64,000 bases of DNA from an uncultured Kiritimatiellota bacterium (GCA_944389565.1 CALXMV010000008.1:1-64000); one strand, 5' to 3'; positions 8,177-16,949 are shown, numbered from the stretch's first letter. The notes: generated by a model from the sequence alone, not told the origin. A program made the numbers and translations.

Positions 8177-8907
8177 TGATCGTCCTGCCCGCGATTGACC
8201 TGATGGACGGCTGCTGCGTGCGCCTGCGCCAAGGGCGCGCCGACCTGCGCACCGTCTATTCCCGGGATCCCGTGGCCCAGGCGCTGGCCTTCCGTCAGGC
8301 CGGCGCCACCCACCTGCACGTCGTCGACCTGGACGGCGCCTTCGCCGGCGCCCCGCGCCACACCGCGCTCATCGCCCGCATCGTCGCCGAGAGCGGCCTC
8401 ACGGTCGAGGTCGGCGGCGGCCTGCGCGACGAGGCCGCCGTCGAGGCCGTTCTCGAGACCGGCGCCGCCCGCGCCATCATCGGAACCCGCGCCTTGGAGG
8501 ACGCCGCCGCGCTCGGCCGCTGGGTCGCGCGGTGGGGCGGGCGCATCGCCGTGGGCATCGACGCGCGCGGCGGGCTCGTCCAGACCAAAGGCTGGGTCGA
8601 GACCTCCGCCGTCCGCGCCACCGACCTCGCCCGCCGCGTGGCGGCCCTCGGCGTGCGCACCATCATCTACACCGACACGGCGACCGACGGGATGCTCGGC
8701 GGCACCAACCTCCCGGCGATGGCCGAGATGGCCGACGCCGTGCCCGAGGTCGACCTCATCGCCTCCGGCGGCGTTTCCGCGCCGGGGCATATCGTCGCGC
8801 TCCGTGCGTTGGGGCGCGCCAACCTGCGCGGCGCGATCGTCGGCAAGGCGCTCTACGAGGGCGCCGTGACGCTCCCCGAGATGCTTGCCGCCGCGCAGGC
8901 CGGCTAA
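8176..8907 (+). CDS. hisA: ProFAR isomerase (HisA)
   Basis: HisA opens the ribose ring of ProFAR to give PRFAR, by an Amadori rearrangement, in a beta/alpha barrel. The 243-residue protein shows the catalytic aspartates in LPAIDLMDG and IIYTDTATDGM, and phosphate-binding loops VGGGLR, IIGTRA and ASGGV. The start at 8176 shares its A with the hisB stop (TGATG); AAAGG at 8162-8166 is correctly spaced. An in-frame ATG at 8167 would have that site directly against it and is less likely. HisF, a close paralogue, is excluded by the LMDG N-terminus. Confidence 0.95.
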   Translation: MIVLPAIDLMDGCCVRLRQGRADLRTVYSRDPVAQALAFRQAGATHLHVVDLDGAFAGAPRHTALIARIVAESGLTVEVGGGLRDEAAVEAVLETGAARAIIGTRALEDAAALGRWVARWGGRIAVGIDARGGLVQTKGWVETSAVRATDLARRVAALGVRTIIYTDTATDGMLGGTNLPAMAEMADAVPEVDLIASGGVSAPGHIVALRALGRANLRGAIVGKALYEGAVTLPEMLAAAQAG

Positions 8908-8909
8908 AA

Positions 8910-8933
8910 CGCTTCCCCGGAGGCGGCTTTTTT
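8910..8933 (+). terminator. Terminator after hisA
   Basis: A 6-bp stem (CGCTTC with GAGGCG, one G-T pair) is followed by GC and six T. The T run overlaps the promoter region of the sulfatase gene. Confidence 0.65.
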
Positions 8934-8935
8934 GA

Positions 8936-8941
8936 TAATCT
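8936..8941 (+). promoter_or_regulatory. Promoter -10 of the sulfatase-CBM9 unit
   Basis: The sequence TTTTTTGATAATCTATGG contains either GATAAT (8934-8939) or the extended TGATAATCT (-10 at 8936-8941). A -35 is not clear. Confidence 0.4.
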
Positions 8942-8986
8942 ATGGATGTCGCCGGGGGATTCGGCGGAAGAACGGAGGATTGTTGG

Positions 8987-10660
8987 ATGCAGACGCGTCG
9001 TGAGTTCATGAAGGCCGCCGGGATCGGTTTGGCGGCGGGTGCGGTTTCGTTCGGCGCGGGGCGCGCCTTCGCGCAGGGGGGCGGGAAGAAACGCCCGAAC
9101 ATCCTCTTCATCATGACCGATGACCACGCCGCCCACGCCATCTCGGCCTATGGCTCGCGGATCAACAGGACGCCCGGCATGGACCGCTTGGCGCAGGAGG
9201 GGATGCTCTTCCAGGACGTCTTCGTGACGAACTCCATCTGCACGCCCTCGCGCGCCTGCATCATGACGGGGATGTACTCCTGCAAGAACGGCGTGCCCGT
9301 CTTCAACGACATCTCCCCGAAAATCAAGACCGTCGGCGGCACCCTTCGCGAGAACGGCTACTACACCGCCCTCCTGGGCAAGTGGCACATGGGCGGCCCC
9401 CAGACCGTCCGCGGCACGGATTGGGATCGCTGGGCCATCTATCAGAACCAGGGGCAATACTTCGACCCCTACTTCTTCACCGACGCCGAGCATTGTCCCC
9501 CCACCGCCAAGGACAAGTTCGCCAACGGGCGCATCACCTTCAAGGGCGAATACGCTACCGACAACCTCACCCGCGTCACCCAAGGCGTGATCGACGAGGC
9601 CCTCGCCCAGGGCAAACCCTTCTTCGTGGCCATGCTCCACAAGGCCCCCCACCGCAACTGGCTCCCCGAGGACAAATACCGCGAGGCCTTCCGCAAGAAG
9701 ACCCTCGACGACATCCCCATCCCCGACACCCTCTTCGACGATTACGACGGCCGTGCCAACCCCATCAAGCACACCGCCATGACCCTCGAACGCCATATGC
9801 GTATCGAGGCCGACCTCAAACTCACCGAGTACTTCTCCCAAGGCGGCCAATTCCCCGGCGTCGACCCCCAGCAGTACAAGGACGGCTCCTCGAAGAACCG
9901 CTGGCCCAAGGAACTCCGCGACGCCCCCGGCCTCGACCCCGCCGAGCGCGAGCGCCGCCGCCGCGAACGCATCAAACTCTCCTACCTCCGCTATATGCAG
10001 GACTACCTCGCCTGCGTCCAATCCGTCGACGACTCCGTCGCCCAGATGCTCGACTACCTCAAGGAAAAGGGCATCGACCGGGACACCATCGTCATCTACA
10101 CCGCCGACCAAGGCTTCTTCCTCGGCGACCATGGCCTCTACGACAAGCGCTTCATGATGGAGGAGACCCTCAAGATGCCCTTCCTCCTCCGCTGGCCCGC
10201 CGCCGTCAAGCCCGGCACCGTCAATACCGACATCATCACCAACGTCGACTTCCCCGCCTTCTTCGTCGACGCCGCCGGCGCCCCCAAGCCCGCCAACTAC
10301 CAAGGCCGCTCCTTCCTGCCCAACATCACCTCCGGCACCCCCGCCGACTGGCGCCGCTCCTTCTACTACCGCTACTACATCGAAGGCGGCGAGCACAACA
10401 CCCCCGCCCACTACGGCGTCCGCACCACCCGCTACAAACTCATCCATTACTACAAGCAGGGCGAGTGGGAGCTCTTCGACCTCAAGACCGACCCCGAGGA
10501 ACTCCGCAACCTCTACGCCGACCCCGCCTACGCCAAGGTCGTCGAAGCCCTCAAGATCGAGCTCTACCGCCTCAAGGCCGCCGTCGGCGACTGCGACCAA
10601 TACTACCACTCCGGCGAGTACGCCCCCGCCGCGCCCGTCAAGGCCGACATCTTCAAGTGA
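8987..10660 (+). CDS. Tat-exported sulfatase (type I, formylglycine)
   Basis: It probably hydrolyses sulfate esters on glycans in the periplasm. The 557-residue protein begins with a twin-arginine signal (TRREFMK, hydrophobic stretch to about residue 29), as expected for an enzyme exported folded. The metal-binding pair is D45-D46 in IMTDDHA. The modification motif is C85-T-P-S-R, whose cysteine becomes formylglycine; no maturase gene is in this window. The C-terminal half has the second metal segment YTADQGFFLGDHG. The start at 8987 was chosen for ACGGAGG upstream and the signal peptide; an ATG at 8942 lies at the promoter. The substrate cannot be told from sequence. Confidence 0.93.
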   Translation: MQTRREFMKAAGIGLAAGAVSFGAGRAFAQGGGKKRPNILFIMTDDHAAHAISAYGSRINRTPGMDRLAQEGMLFQDVFVTNSICTPSRACIMTGMYSCKNGVPVFNDISPKIKTVGGTLRENGYYTALLGKWHMGGPQTVRGTDWDRWAIYQNQGQYFDPYFFTDAEHCPPTAKDKFANGRITFKGEYATDNLTRVTQGVIDEALAQGKPFFVAMLHKAPHRNWLPEDKYREAFRKKTLDDIPIPDTLFDDYDGRANPIKHTAMTLERHMRIEADLKLTEYFSQGGQFPGVDPQQYKDGSSKNRWPKELRDAPGLDPAERERRRRERIKLSYLRYMQDYLACVQSVDDSVAQMLDYLKEKGIDRDTIVIYTADQGFFLGDHGLYDKRFMMEETLKMPFLLRWPAAVKPGTVNTDIITNVDFPAFFVDAAGAPKPANYQGRSFLPNITSGTPADWRRSFYYRYYIEGGEHNTPAHYGVRTTRYKLIHYYKQGEWELFDLKTDPEELRNLYADPAYAKVVEALKIELYRLKAAVGDCDQYYHSGEYAPAAPVKADIFK

Positions 10661-10695
10661 CCCCTCCTCCGAACCCGACCGAAAGGATTCCGCAC

Positions 10696-11370
10696 ATGCT
10701 CACCGAATACACCATCAACAAGGTCGACCGCCTCCCCGACTTCGACCCCGACGACCCCATCTGGCAGAAGGCCGAGCCCGGTGAATACGCCTACTGGCAC
10801 GAAAAATCCTCCGAGCACCACCCCAAAACCGTCCTCCGCGCCCTCCACGACGGCAACGACATCATGCTCCTCTGGCAGGTCGACGACCGTTACGTCCGCA
10901 TCGCCCACACCGCCACCAACTCCATGGTCTGTGAGGACGCCTGCGTCGAAGCCTTCCTCCAGCCCCTCAAGATCGAGAAGGGCTACATCAACATCGAGGT
11001 CAACGCCGGCGGTTGCATCCACTCCTCCCACATCCGCAACTGGACCCGCGCCCCCGGCGGCTTCGCAGACTTCGAGTACATCGCCAAGGACACCATCCGC
11101 AAACTCACCGCCAAGGGCAATCTCCCCCAAGTCATCGACCCCGAGGACCCCAACCCCTGCGCCTGGTGGATGATCCTGCGCGTCCCCCGCGCCTACCTCG
11201 AAAGCGTCTTCGGCCCTCTCGGCGACCTCTCCGGCCAGACCTGGCAGGGCAACTTCTGCAAATGCGCCGACTGCTCCAGCCGCCCCCACTGGGGCACCCT
11301 CCTCCCTCAGAGCCCCGAGCTCAACTTCCACGTCCCCAAATACTTCTCCCCCATCCACTTCGGCGCCTGA
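10696..11370 (+). CDS. CBM9-like carbohydrate-binding protein
   Basis: The 224-residue protein resembles the carbohydrate-binding family 9-like (DOMON-type) fold, with WQKAEPGEY, YVRIAHT and EDACVEAFLQP segments near the start and a final beta region rich in aromatic residues (PHWGTLLP, FHVPKYF). No signal peptide is visible, so it is probably cytoplasmic despite the sugar-binding fold. It starts 35 bases after the sulfatase with AAAGGA upstream and shares its transcript, which suggests a role in the same glycan pathway. Its ligand is unknown and it shows no catalytic motif. Confidence 0.75.
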   Translation: MLTEYTINKVDRLPDFDPDDPIWQKAEPGEYAYWHEKSSEHHPKTVLRALHDGNDIMLLWQVDDRYVRIAHTATNSMVCEDACVEAFLQPLKIEKGYINIEVNAGGCIHSSHIRNWTRAPGGFADFEYIAKDTIRKLTAKGNLPQVIDPEDPNPCAWWMILRVPRAYLESVFGPLGDLSGQTWQGNFCKCADCSSRPHWGTLLPQSPELNFHVPKYFSPIHFGA

Positions 11371-11390
11371 GCCACGCCCCGCGCACGGCA

Positions 11391-11424
11391 AAGAGGCGGC
11401 CGCCCCACCGGGCGGCCGCCTCTT
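11391..11424 (+). terminator. Terminator after the sulfatase-CBM9 unit
   Basis: A long stem (AAGAGGCGGCCGCC with GGCGGCCGCCTCTT) is followed by a short T run. Confidence 0.85.
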
Positions 11425-11442
11425 TCCTCCCTCCCGACAAAC

Positions 11443-11470
11443 GAAAAGGGCCGATCCGAAGACCGACCCT
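11443..11470 (-). terminator. Terminator of tRNA-Ser
   Basis: Read on the minus strand, a 10-bp stem (AGGGTCGGTC with GATCGGCCCT) around a TTCG tetraloop is followed by TTTT, 28 bases after the tRNA CCA. Confidence 0.85.
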
Positions 11471-11495
11471 TCATGAAGACGCCCCATCCCGGGGC

Positions 11496-11589
<94 letters not shown>

Positions 11590-11621
11590 ACAGTCTGCGC
11601 GGAAAACCGCAAAACACGCAT

Positions 11622-11651
11622 ACAATACCAAAACCTCCCCCGCCCTGTCAA
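11622..11651 (-). promoter_or_regulatory. Promoter of tRNA-Ser
   Basis: On the minus strand a perfect -35 TTGACA (11651-11646) is 18 bases from TATTGT (11627-11622), itself preceded by TTGG. The tRNA begins 32 bases downstream. It is divergent from the rplM promoter. Confidence 0.6.
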
Positions 11652-11696
11652 CCCCTCCCCGGCGACTTCCCGTCTCTCGGGCGGTCGAGAAAAGAC

Positions 11697-11726
11697 TTGT
11701 TTTTTGCTGGGCGACTATGATATAGT
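11697..11726 (+). promoter_or_regulatory. Promoter of rplM-rpsI
   Basis: The -10 TATAGT (11721-11726) is preceded by TGA as an extended -10. A weak -35 TTGTTT (11697-11702) lies 18 bases upstream. Confidence 0.6.
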
Positions 11727-11735
11727 ATGTGGACA

Positions 11736-11805
11736 CGTGCATGGAATTGGCGGGACTCGCGCCCGACTCCCTGATAGTCCCGCCCCGGCAGAGTCCATGC
11801 GCACG
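11736..11805 (+). promoter_or_regulatory. Structured mRNA leader of rplM (possible autoregulatory element)
   Basis: The rplM mRNA has a leader of about 140 bases. An outer stem pairs CGTGCATGGA (11736-11745) with TCCAT and GCACG (11794-11798, 11801-11805), interrupted by a 2-base bulge. An inner 8-bp stem pairs GGCGGGAC (11749-11756) with GTCCCGCC (11777-11784). Ribosomal protein operons often carry such leaders, bound by one of their own products, and L13 leaders are known. This fold was found by eye, and its match to any known family is untested. Confidence 0.5.
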
Positions 11806-11874
11806 TGCGCGCCGGCCGCCGGACCGTTGAAGGTGTGCCGTGGCGCGCGCGAACGAGAAAGACAGGGTACAGAC

Positions 11875-12309
11875 ATGACCAAGACGACTCTCCCTGAGTT
11901 GCCCGACAACAACAGCCGCAAGTGGTATATCGTCGACGCGGCCGACAAGCCGCTGGGCCGCCTGGCGGTGAAAGTGGCGAACGCCCTCCGCGGGAAGGAT
12001 CGCGCGGATTACGCCCCCTCCGTGGATACGGGCGCCTTCGTGATCGTGATCAACGCCGAGAAGGTGGCGCTGACCGGCAAGAAGAACGAGCAGAAGCAGT
12101 ACGCCGACTTCACGGGTTGGCGCGGCGGCCTCACGAAGACCCCCGCGGCGGTGATCCGCGAGCGCAACCCCACGCGCCTGATCACCCACGCGGTCTGGGG
12201 GATGCTCCCGAAGAACAACACCGCCGACATCCGCATGACCCGCCTGAAAGTCTATGCCGGCGCCGAGCACCCGCACGCGGCCCAGAAGCCCGAGACCCTT
12301 AGCATCTGA
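11875..12309 (+). CDS. rplM: 50S ribosomal protein L13 (uL13)
   Basis: L13 is an early-assembling protein of the large subunit. The 144-residue product matches family length, with KWYIVDAADKPLGRLA at the N-terminus, the core KVALTGKKN, and AVWGMLPKN, MTRLKVYAGAEHPH at the C-terminus. The ATG at 11875 fits the family start; an AGGG about 10 bases upstream is only a weak ribosome binding site, which would suit control through the leader structure. It is followed by rpsI in the conserved L13-S9 pair. Confidence 0.98.
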   Translation: MTKTTLPELPDNNSRKWYIVDAADKPLGRLAVKVANALRGKDRADYAPSVDTGAFVIVINAEKVALTGKKNEQKQYADFTGWRGGLTKTPAAVIRERNPTRLITHAVWGMLPKNNTADIRMTRLKVYAGAEHPHAAQKPETLSI

Positions 12310-12323
12310 GGAGGACACGTATC

Positions 12324-12716
12324 ATGGCTAACGAACTTTCCTCGGCCACCGGCCGCCGCAAAACCGCCGTCGCGCACGTCCGCCTCGTCCCCGGGACCGG
12401 CAAATGGACGGTCAATGGCGTGGCGATCGAGCGTTACGTCCCCAGCGAGTCGCTCCGCGACTACATCAACCAGCCTTTCGTGATGACGGAGCAGGCCGGC
12501 AAGTACGACGTGCTCGTCTCCGCCAAGGGCGGTGGCATCGCCGGTCAGGCCGGCGCCATGCGCCACGCCCTCTCCCGCGCCCTCTGCGGCCTCGACGCCA
12601 ATCTGCGCGAGGTGCTCAAGAAGGCCGGTTGCCTGACGCGCGACTCGCGCATGAAAGAGCGCAAGAAACCCGGCCAGCGCGGCGCCCGCGCCCGCTTCCA
12701 GTTCTCCAAGCGCTGA
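12324..12716 (+). CDS. rpsI: 30S ribosomal protein S9 (uS9)
   Basis: S9 sits in the head of the small subunit, its C-terminal tail reaching the P-site tRNA. The 130-residue product has the diagnostic ATGRRKTAVAHVRL start, VSAKGGGIAGQAGAMRHALSRAL core, and the basic tail RMKERKKPGQRGARARFQFSKR-type ending in KR. It starts 14 bases after rplM with GAGGA upstream, in one operon. Confidence 0.98.
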   Translation: MANELSSATGRRKTAVAHVRLVPGTGKWTVNGVAIERYVPSESLRDYINQPFVMTEQAGKYDVLVSAKGGGIAGQAGAMRHALSRALCGLDANLREVLKKAGCLTRDSRMKERKKPGQRGARARFQFSKR

Positions 12717-12729
12717 TCGAACCACGCCG

Positions 12730-12801
12730 CCGCGCGGCATCGCGCCGCGCGGCCTTCCGAAGGGGGCGGACGTCTTCGATGGGGACGTTCGCCCCGCCTT
12801 C
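12730..12801 (+). other. Two hairpins in the rpsI-helicase gap
   Basis: A perfect 9-bp GC stem (12730-12738 with 12744-12752) is followed by a longer imperfect hairpin (about 12760-12774 with 12784-12801). The second is followed by GTCTT, not a real T run, so neither is a strong intrinsic terminator. They may attenuate, stabilise or process the transcript between rpsI and the helicase gene. Confidence 0.5.
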
Positions 12802-12873
12802 GTCTTAGACCGGGAGTCTCCGGCGGCCCGTGCCGCCCAAGCCTGGTGAACGTTTTGACAGGAGGACACCGCG

Positions 12874-15018
12874 ATGGGTCTTCTATCCAAGTTGAAGAAC
12901 GCGTTGGGGTTGGCCGGGCAGCCGTCCGCGACCCCGGCGCAGCAGGGCCCCGCCGCGCCGAAGGGCGCCAAGGGGCGCCCGCGCCGCGCCGAGGGCGAGC
13001 GTGGGGAGGGCGGCCGGCCCGAGGATGGGCGCCGCCGTGGCGGCAAGCGTCGGGAAGGGGATGCGGGGCGCGGGCCTTCCGCGCGTTCGCGTTCCGCCAA
13101 GCCGCGCGCCGAGGGCGGCGAGCGGTCGCGCCCGGAGGAGGGCCGCGGGCCCGCGCCCGAGCGCGCGGCTTCTGGGGATGTGCCGGCCGAGGGGCGGCGG
13201 GATCGCCGCGACGGCCGCCGTGGCGGGCATGAGCGCTTCGGACGGGATCGCCGTGACGGGCGCGGGGAGCGTGGGCGGCGCGGCCGCCGCGAGGGGGACG
13301 GCCCGCGCAACACGCCGTCGGGGCGGTCGCGCCCGGGCGGGGCGTTCACGGATGAGCAGATCGCGGCTTTCGCGGCGGCGCACGCCGCGTGGGATCCGGC
13401 GAGTTACGACATCCCGCCGGAGGAAGGGAAGAAACGTTTCACGGACTTCGGTCTGCCCTCCGAGATCCTGCACGCGGTGTCGGATCTGGGCTTCCGGTAT
13501 TGCACGCCGATCCAGGCGCAGTCGCTGGAGTTCTCGCTGGCGGGGAAGAACGTGGCCGGGCGCGCGCAGACGGGCACGGGTAAGACGGCGGCCTTCCTGA
13601 TCGCGGTGCTGACGCGTTATCTGCGCACGCCGGAGCGGCGGAACCCGCCGGGGACGCCGCGGGCGCTGATCCTGGCGCCGACGCGCGAGCTGGTGATCCA
13701 GATCTGCAAGGACGCGGAGGCGTTGGGCAAGTACTGCGGCGGGGTCCGTTCGCTGGCCGTCTATGGCGGGATGGATTACGACCGCCAGCGGCGCGAGCTG
13801 GAGGAGGCGCCGGTGGATCTGCTGGTGGCCACGCCGGGGCGCCTGAAGGATTACATGCGCGGGCGCGTGGTGGACCTGCGGCACGTGGACACGCTGGTGA
13901 TCGACGAGGCCGACCGGATGCTCGACATGGGCTTCATCCCCGACGTCCGCTACATCGTCAACCACCTGCCGGACCGCGACCATCGGTGCACGATGCTCTA
14001 TTCCGCCACGCTCAACGACACGGTGATGAACCTGGCGGCCATGTGGATGCGCGACCCCGTGCGCGTGGAGATCGAGGCCGACAAGCCCGCCACCGCCACC
14101 GTCAGGCAGATCGTCTACATCGCCCGCGCCGAGGAGAAGTTCACCCTGCTCTACAACCATTTGGCGCGTAACCCCGAGGCCCGCACGCTGATCTTCTGCA
14201 ACCGCAAGTTCACCACCGAGCGGCTGGCCGAGAACCTGCGCCGGCGCGGCATCCCCTGCGAGGTCCTCTCCGGCGACGTGAACCAGGCCAAGCGCCTGCG
14301 CATCTTGGAGGACTTCCGCGCCGGCAAGATCCGCAACGTCGTGGCCACGGACGTGGCCGGGCGCGGCATCCATGTGGACGACATCGCCTACGTGGTGAAC
14401 TATGACTTCCCCTACGAGCCGGAGGATTACGTGCACCGCATCGGGCGCACTGGGCGTGCGGGGCACACCGGCACCGCCATCTCCTTCGCCGACGAGGACG
14501 AATCCTTCATCATTCCCGACATCGAGGCTTATATCAACGAGGAGCTGAAGTGCTCGATGCCCGAGGAGTGGATGTTCGCCGAGCCGCCCGCCCCCGCCCC
14601 GCGCGGCCGCCGCCGTGACCGCAGGGAACCCGAGGCGCCCACGCCCGGCGAGCCCACCCCCGCGGCGGCTCCCGCCCCCGCGCCCGCGCCTGAGGCCTCG
14701 GCCCCCGCGCCGACCGGGGCGGGGACCGCCGAGCCGGCGCCCGCCAAGGCCCCCACGGCCGAGCAGACCCGCCCGGAGCGCAAGCCGCGTTTCCGTCCGC
14801 GTGGCGGCGACGAGGCCGACGCGCCGGAGGCGGAGGCGTCGCGCCCCGCCCGTGGCCCGCGCCGCGACAAGCCGATGGCCAAGCGTTGGGCGCGCAATCA
14901 GGGCTCCGGCCCGCGCGATGGCTCCGAGAGCCATCAGGCCGCGCCCGTCGCGCCGCGCCCAATCTACGCGCCGGGGCGCCGCGGCCCGATCACGTCCGAG
15001 TGGTCCCCCGGGGAGTGA
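12874..15018 (+). CDS. DEAD-box RNA helicase with long basic tails
   Basis: An ATP-dependent RNA helicase, probably acting in ribosome assembly or mRNA turnover. The 714-residue protein has a helicase core (about 190-570): Q motif in YCTPIQAQS, Walker A AQTGTGKT (231-238), PTRELV, TPGRL, the DEAD box (344-347), SAT, and the second RecA domain ending in ATDVAGRGI and HRIGRTGRAG. About 150 low-complexity residues rich in Arg, Gly and Asp/Glu precede the core. About 140 residues rich in Ala, Pro and Arg follow it; such tails usually bind RNA. It resembles RhlB/RhlE types. GGAGG precedes the start. Its position after rplM-rpsI supports a ribosome-related role. Confidence 0.93.
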   Translation: MGLLSKLKNALGLAGQPSATPAQQGPAAPKGAKGRPRRAEGERGEGGRPEDGRRRGGKRREGDAGRGPSARSRSAKPRAEGGERSRPEEGRGPAPERAASGDVPAEGRRDRRDGRRGGHERFGRDRRDGRGERGRRGRREGDGPRNTPSGRSRPGGAFTDEQIAAFAAAHAAWDPASYDIPPEEGKKRFTDFGLPSEILHAVSDLGFRYCTPIQAQSLEFSLAGKNVAGRAQTGTGKTAAFLIAVLTRYLRTPERRNPPGTPRALILAPTRELVIQICKDAEALGKYCGGVRSLAVYGGMDYDRQRRELEEAPVDLLVATPGRLKDYMRGRVVDLRHVDTLVIDEADRMLDMGFIPDVRYIVNHLPDRDHRCTMLYSATLNDTVMNLAAMWMRDPVRVEIEADKPATATVRQIVYIARAEEKFTLLYNHLARNPEARTLIFCNRKFTTERLAENLRRRGIPCEVLSGDVNQAKRLRILEDFRAGKIRNVVATDVAGRGIHVDDIAYVVNYDFPYEPEDYVHRIGRTGRAGHTGTAISFADEDESFIIPDIEAYINEELKCSMPEEWMFAEPPAPAPRGRRRDRREPEAPTPGEPTPAAAPAPAPAPEASAPAPTGAGTAEPAPAKAPTAEQTRPERKPRFRPRGGDEADAPEAEASRPARGPRRDKPMAKRWARNQGSGPRDGSESHQAAPVAPRPIYAPGRRGPITSEWSPGE

Positions 15019-15063
15019 GAAAGGAAGGCGGGGCGGGGCCTTCCTCCCCGTCCCGCGGGACGC

Positions 15064-16848
15064 ATGGCGCTGATCACCCTTCATGACGTGACGGTCGGCT
15101 TCGGGAACGCCCCCGTCCTGGAGCATCTCTCGCTGTCGGTGGAGCCTGGGGCGCGCGCGTGCCTGACGGGCCGCAACGGCGAGGGGAAGTCGACGTTGCT
15201 GAAGGTGTTGGCGGGGTTGGTCGAGCCGGATTCCGGGGAGGTGCTCCGCTCGCCATCGACGCGTGTGGCCTATCTGCCGCAGGATGTGCCGGCGGACCGT
15301 CCGGGGACGGTGCGCGAGATTTTGGCCGACGCGCTCCATGACCCGTCGCGCGGGCATGTGGCCGACGCGCTCTGCACGCGGCTGGGGTTGCCACCGGACA
15401 GCCCCTTCAACGCGCTCTCCGGCGGACTTCGCCGCCGTGTGCTCCTCGGGTGCGCCCTCGCGCGGGAGCCGCACCTGCTCCTCTTGGACGAGCCGACGAA
15501 CCATCTCGACATTCCCTCCATCCGGTGGCTGGAGGGGTTTTTGGCGACGGCGCCCTTCGCGTGCCTTTTCGTGACGCACGACCGAGCCTTCCTGCGGGCT
15601 GTGGCCAAGACGGTCTTCGATCTCGACCGCGGCGTGCTTTCGGGATGGGACTGCGATTACCCGACCTTCCTGCGGCGCAAGGCCGACTTGCTGGCCGACG
15701 AGGCGGTCTACTGGGAGCGCAAGGCCAAGCGCCTCTCCGAGGAGGAGGCCTGGCTGCGCCGCGGCGTCAAGGCGCGCACGTGCCGCAACGAGGGGCGCGT
15801 GGCCGCCCTGATGAAGCTGCGCCAGGAGTTCGCGGAGCGCCGCACGCGCGCCGGGACGGCCTCGCTCGCGCTCGGCGCGGAGGGCGGCCGCACGGGCGAC
15901 ATCGTCTACCAATGCCAGGGCGTCACCTTCGGTTATGACCCCGCGAAGCCCATCCTGCGCGACGTCTCGCTCCGCATCCTGCGTGGCGAGCGGATCGGCA
16001 TCCTGGGCGTGAACGGCGCCGGCAAGACGACCCTCCTCAACCTGCTGCTCGGGCGGCTGACGCCGCAGACCGGCACGCAACGCCTCGGCGCGAACGTGCG
16101 CCCGGCCTTCTTCGACCAATTGCGCGGGGCGCTTGACCCTGAGGCGACCGTTGCCGAGAACGTGGCCGAGGGCAAGGAGTTCGTGACCGTGGGCGGCGTG
16201 CGCAAGCATCTTTACGGTTACCTCGGCGATTTCCTTTTCACCCCCCAGCGGGCGCGGACGCCCGTCAAGGCGCTCAGCGGCGGCGAGCGGGCGCGGCTCC
16301 TCTTGGCGCGGCTCTTCCTCAATCCCGGCAATCTCTTGGTGATGGATGAGCCGACGAACGACCTCGACGTCGAGACCTTGGAGTTGCTGGAGGAGGAGCT
16401 GGCGAATTACGACGGCACCCTCCTGCTCGTCTCCCATGACAGGGACTTCATCGACCATGTGGCGACCTCGGTGCTCGTCGTCGAGGAGGGGCGGGTCACG
16501 GCCTATCCCGGCGGTTACAGCGACTGGCAGGCCGCCCGCGCCCGGCAGGAGGCCGCCGCGCCGAGCGCCGCCAGGCCCGATCCCGTCCCTGCCGCCAAGC
16601 CGGCCGCGCCCAGGCGCGACAACGCCGCCACGCGCCTTTCCTACAACGAGAAGCGGGCGTTGGAGACGCTCCCCGGGGAGATCGACGCGCTGGAGCAGGC
16701 CGTCGCGCGGCTGAACGCGCGTCTCGCCGAGCCGGGCGCGGACTACGGCGCGCTCTCCGCCGAGCTGGCCCAGACGCAGGCGCGGCTCGACGCGGCGGTG
16801 GAGCGGTATTTCGAGCTGGAGGCCAAGGCCGAGGCGCTCGCCAGGTGA
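15064..16848 (+). CDS. uup: ABC-F ATPase, Uup type
   Basis: A soluble protein with two ABC ATPase domains and no membrane segments, of the ABC-F group acting on ribosomes; Uup is linked to DNA precise excision and ribosome function. The 594-residue protein shows Walker A GRNGEGKST (36-44) and GVNGAGKTT, signatures LSGGLRRR and LSGGERARL, and Walker B LLLLDEPTNHLD and LLVMDEPTNDLD. An inter-domain linker (about 215-265) is rich in charged residues. The C-terminal arm is Ala/Pro-rich, followed by a coiled coil (about 525-594), which favours Uup over other ABC-F subtypes. It lies 45 bases after the helicase gene. Confidence 0.88.
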   Translation: MALITLHDVTVGFGNAPVLEHLSLSVEPGARACLTGRNGEGKSTLLKVLAGLVEPDSGEVLRSPSTRVAYLPQDVPADRPGTVREILADALHDPSRGHVADALCTRLGLPPDSPFNALSGGLRRRVLLGCALAREPHLLLLDEPTNHLDIPSIRWLEGFLATAPFACLFVTHDRAFLRAVAKTVFDLDRGVLSGWDCDYPTFLRRKADLLADEAVYWERKAKRLSEEEAWLRRGVKARTCRNEGRVAALMKLRQEFAERRTRAGTASLALGAEGGRTGDIVYQCQGVTFGYDPAKPILRDVSLRILRGERIGILGVNGAGKTTLLNLLLGRLTPQTGTQRLGANVRPAFFDQLRGALDPEATVAENVAEGKEFVTVGGVRKHLYGYLGDFLFTPQRARTPVKALSGGERARLLLARLFLNPGNLLVMDEPTNDLDVETLELLEEELANYDGTLLLVSHDRDFIDHVATSVLVVEEGRVTAYPGGYSDWQAARARQEAAAPSAARPDPVPAAKPAAPRRDNAATRLSYNEKRALETLPGEIDALEQAVARLNARLAEPGADYGALSAELAQTQARLDAAVERYFELEAKAEALAR

Positions 16849-16897
16849 GGCGTGCGTCCGCCTGTACGCAACGGCGGCACGCGCCGGGGCGTGCCGT

Positions 16898-16926
16898 TTG
16901 CCGTCGCGGCGCGGATGCGATAGAGT
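16898..16926 (+). promoter_or_regulatory. Promoter of the GH3 gene
   Basis: TTGCCG (16898-16903) and TAGAGT (16921-16926) are exactly 17 bases apart. The -35 overlaps the tail of a GGCACGC/GCGTGCC hairpin that may weakly terminate the upstream uup transcript. Confidence 0.55.
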
Positions 16927-16949
16927 GGGGGGGGCAGAAGGAGCCCCCT

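Noticed and set aside
12883-16458. 1191-codon minus-strand open frame opposite the helicase and uup genes
   Set aside because: It is antisense to two genes with full sets of motifs; its product is low-complexity and matches no family. Long antisense frames are expected in GC-rich DNA.
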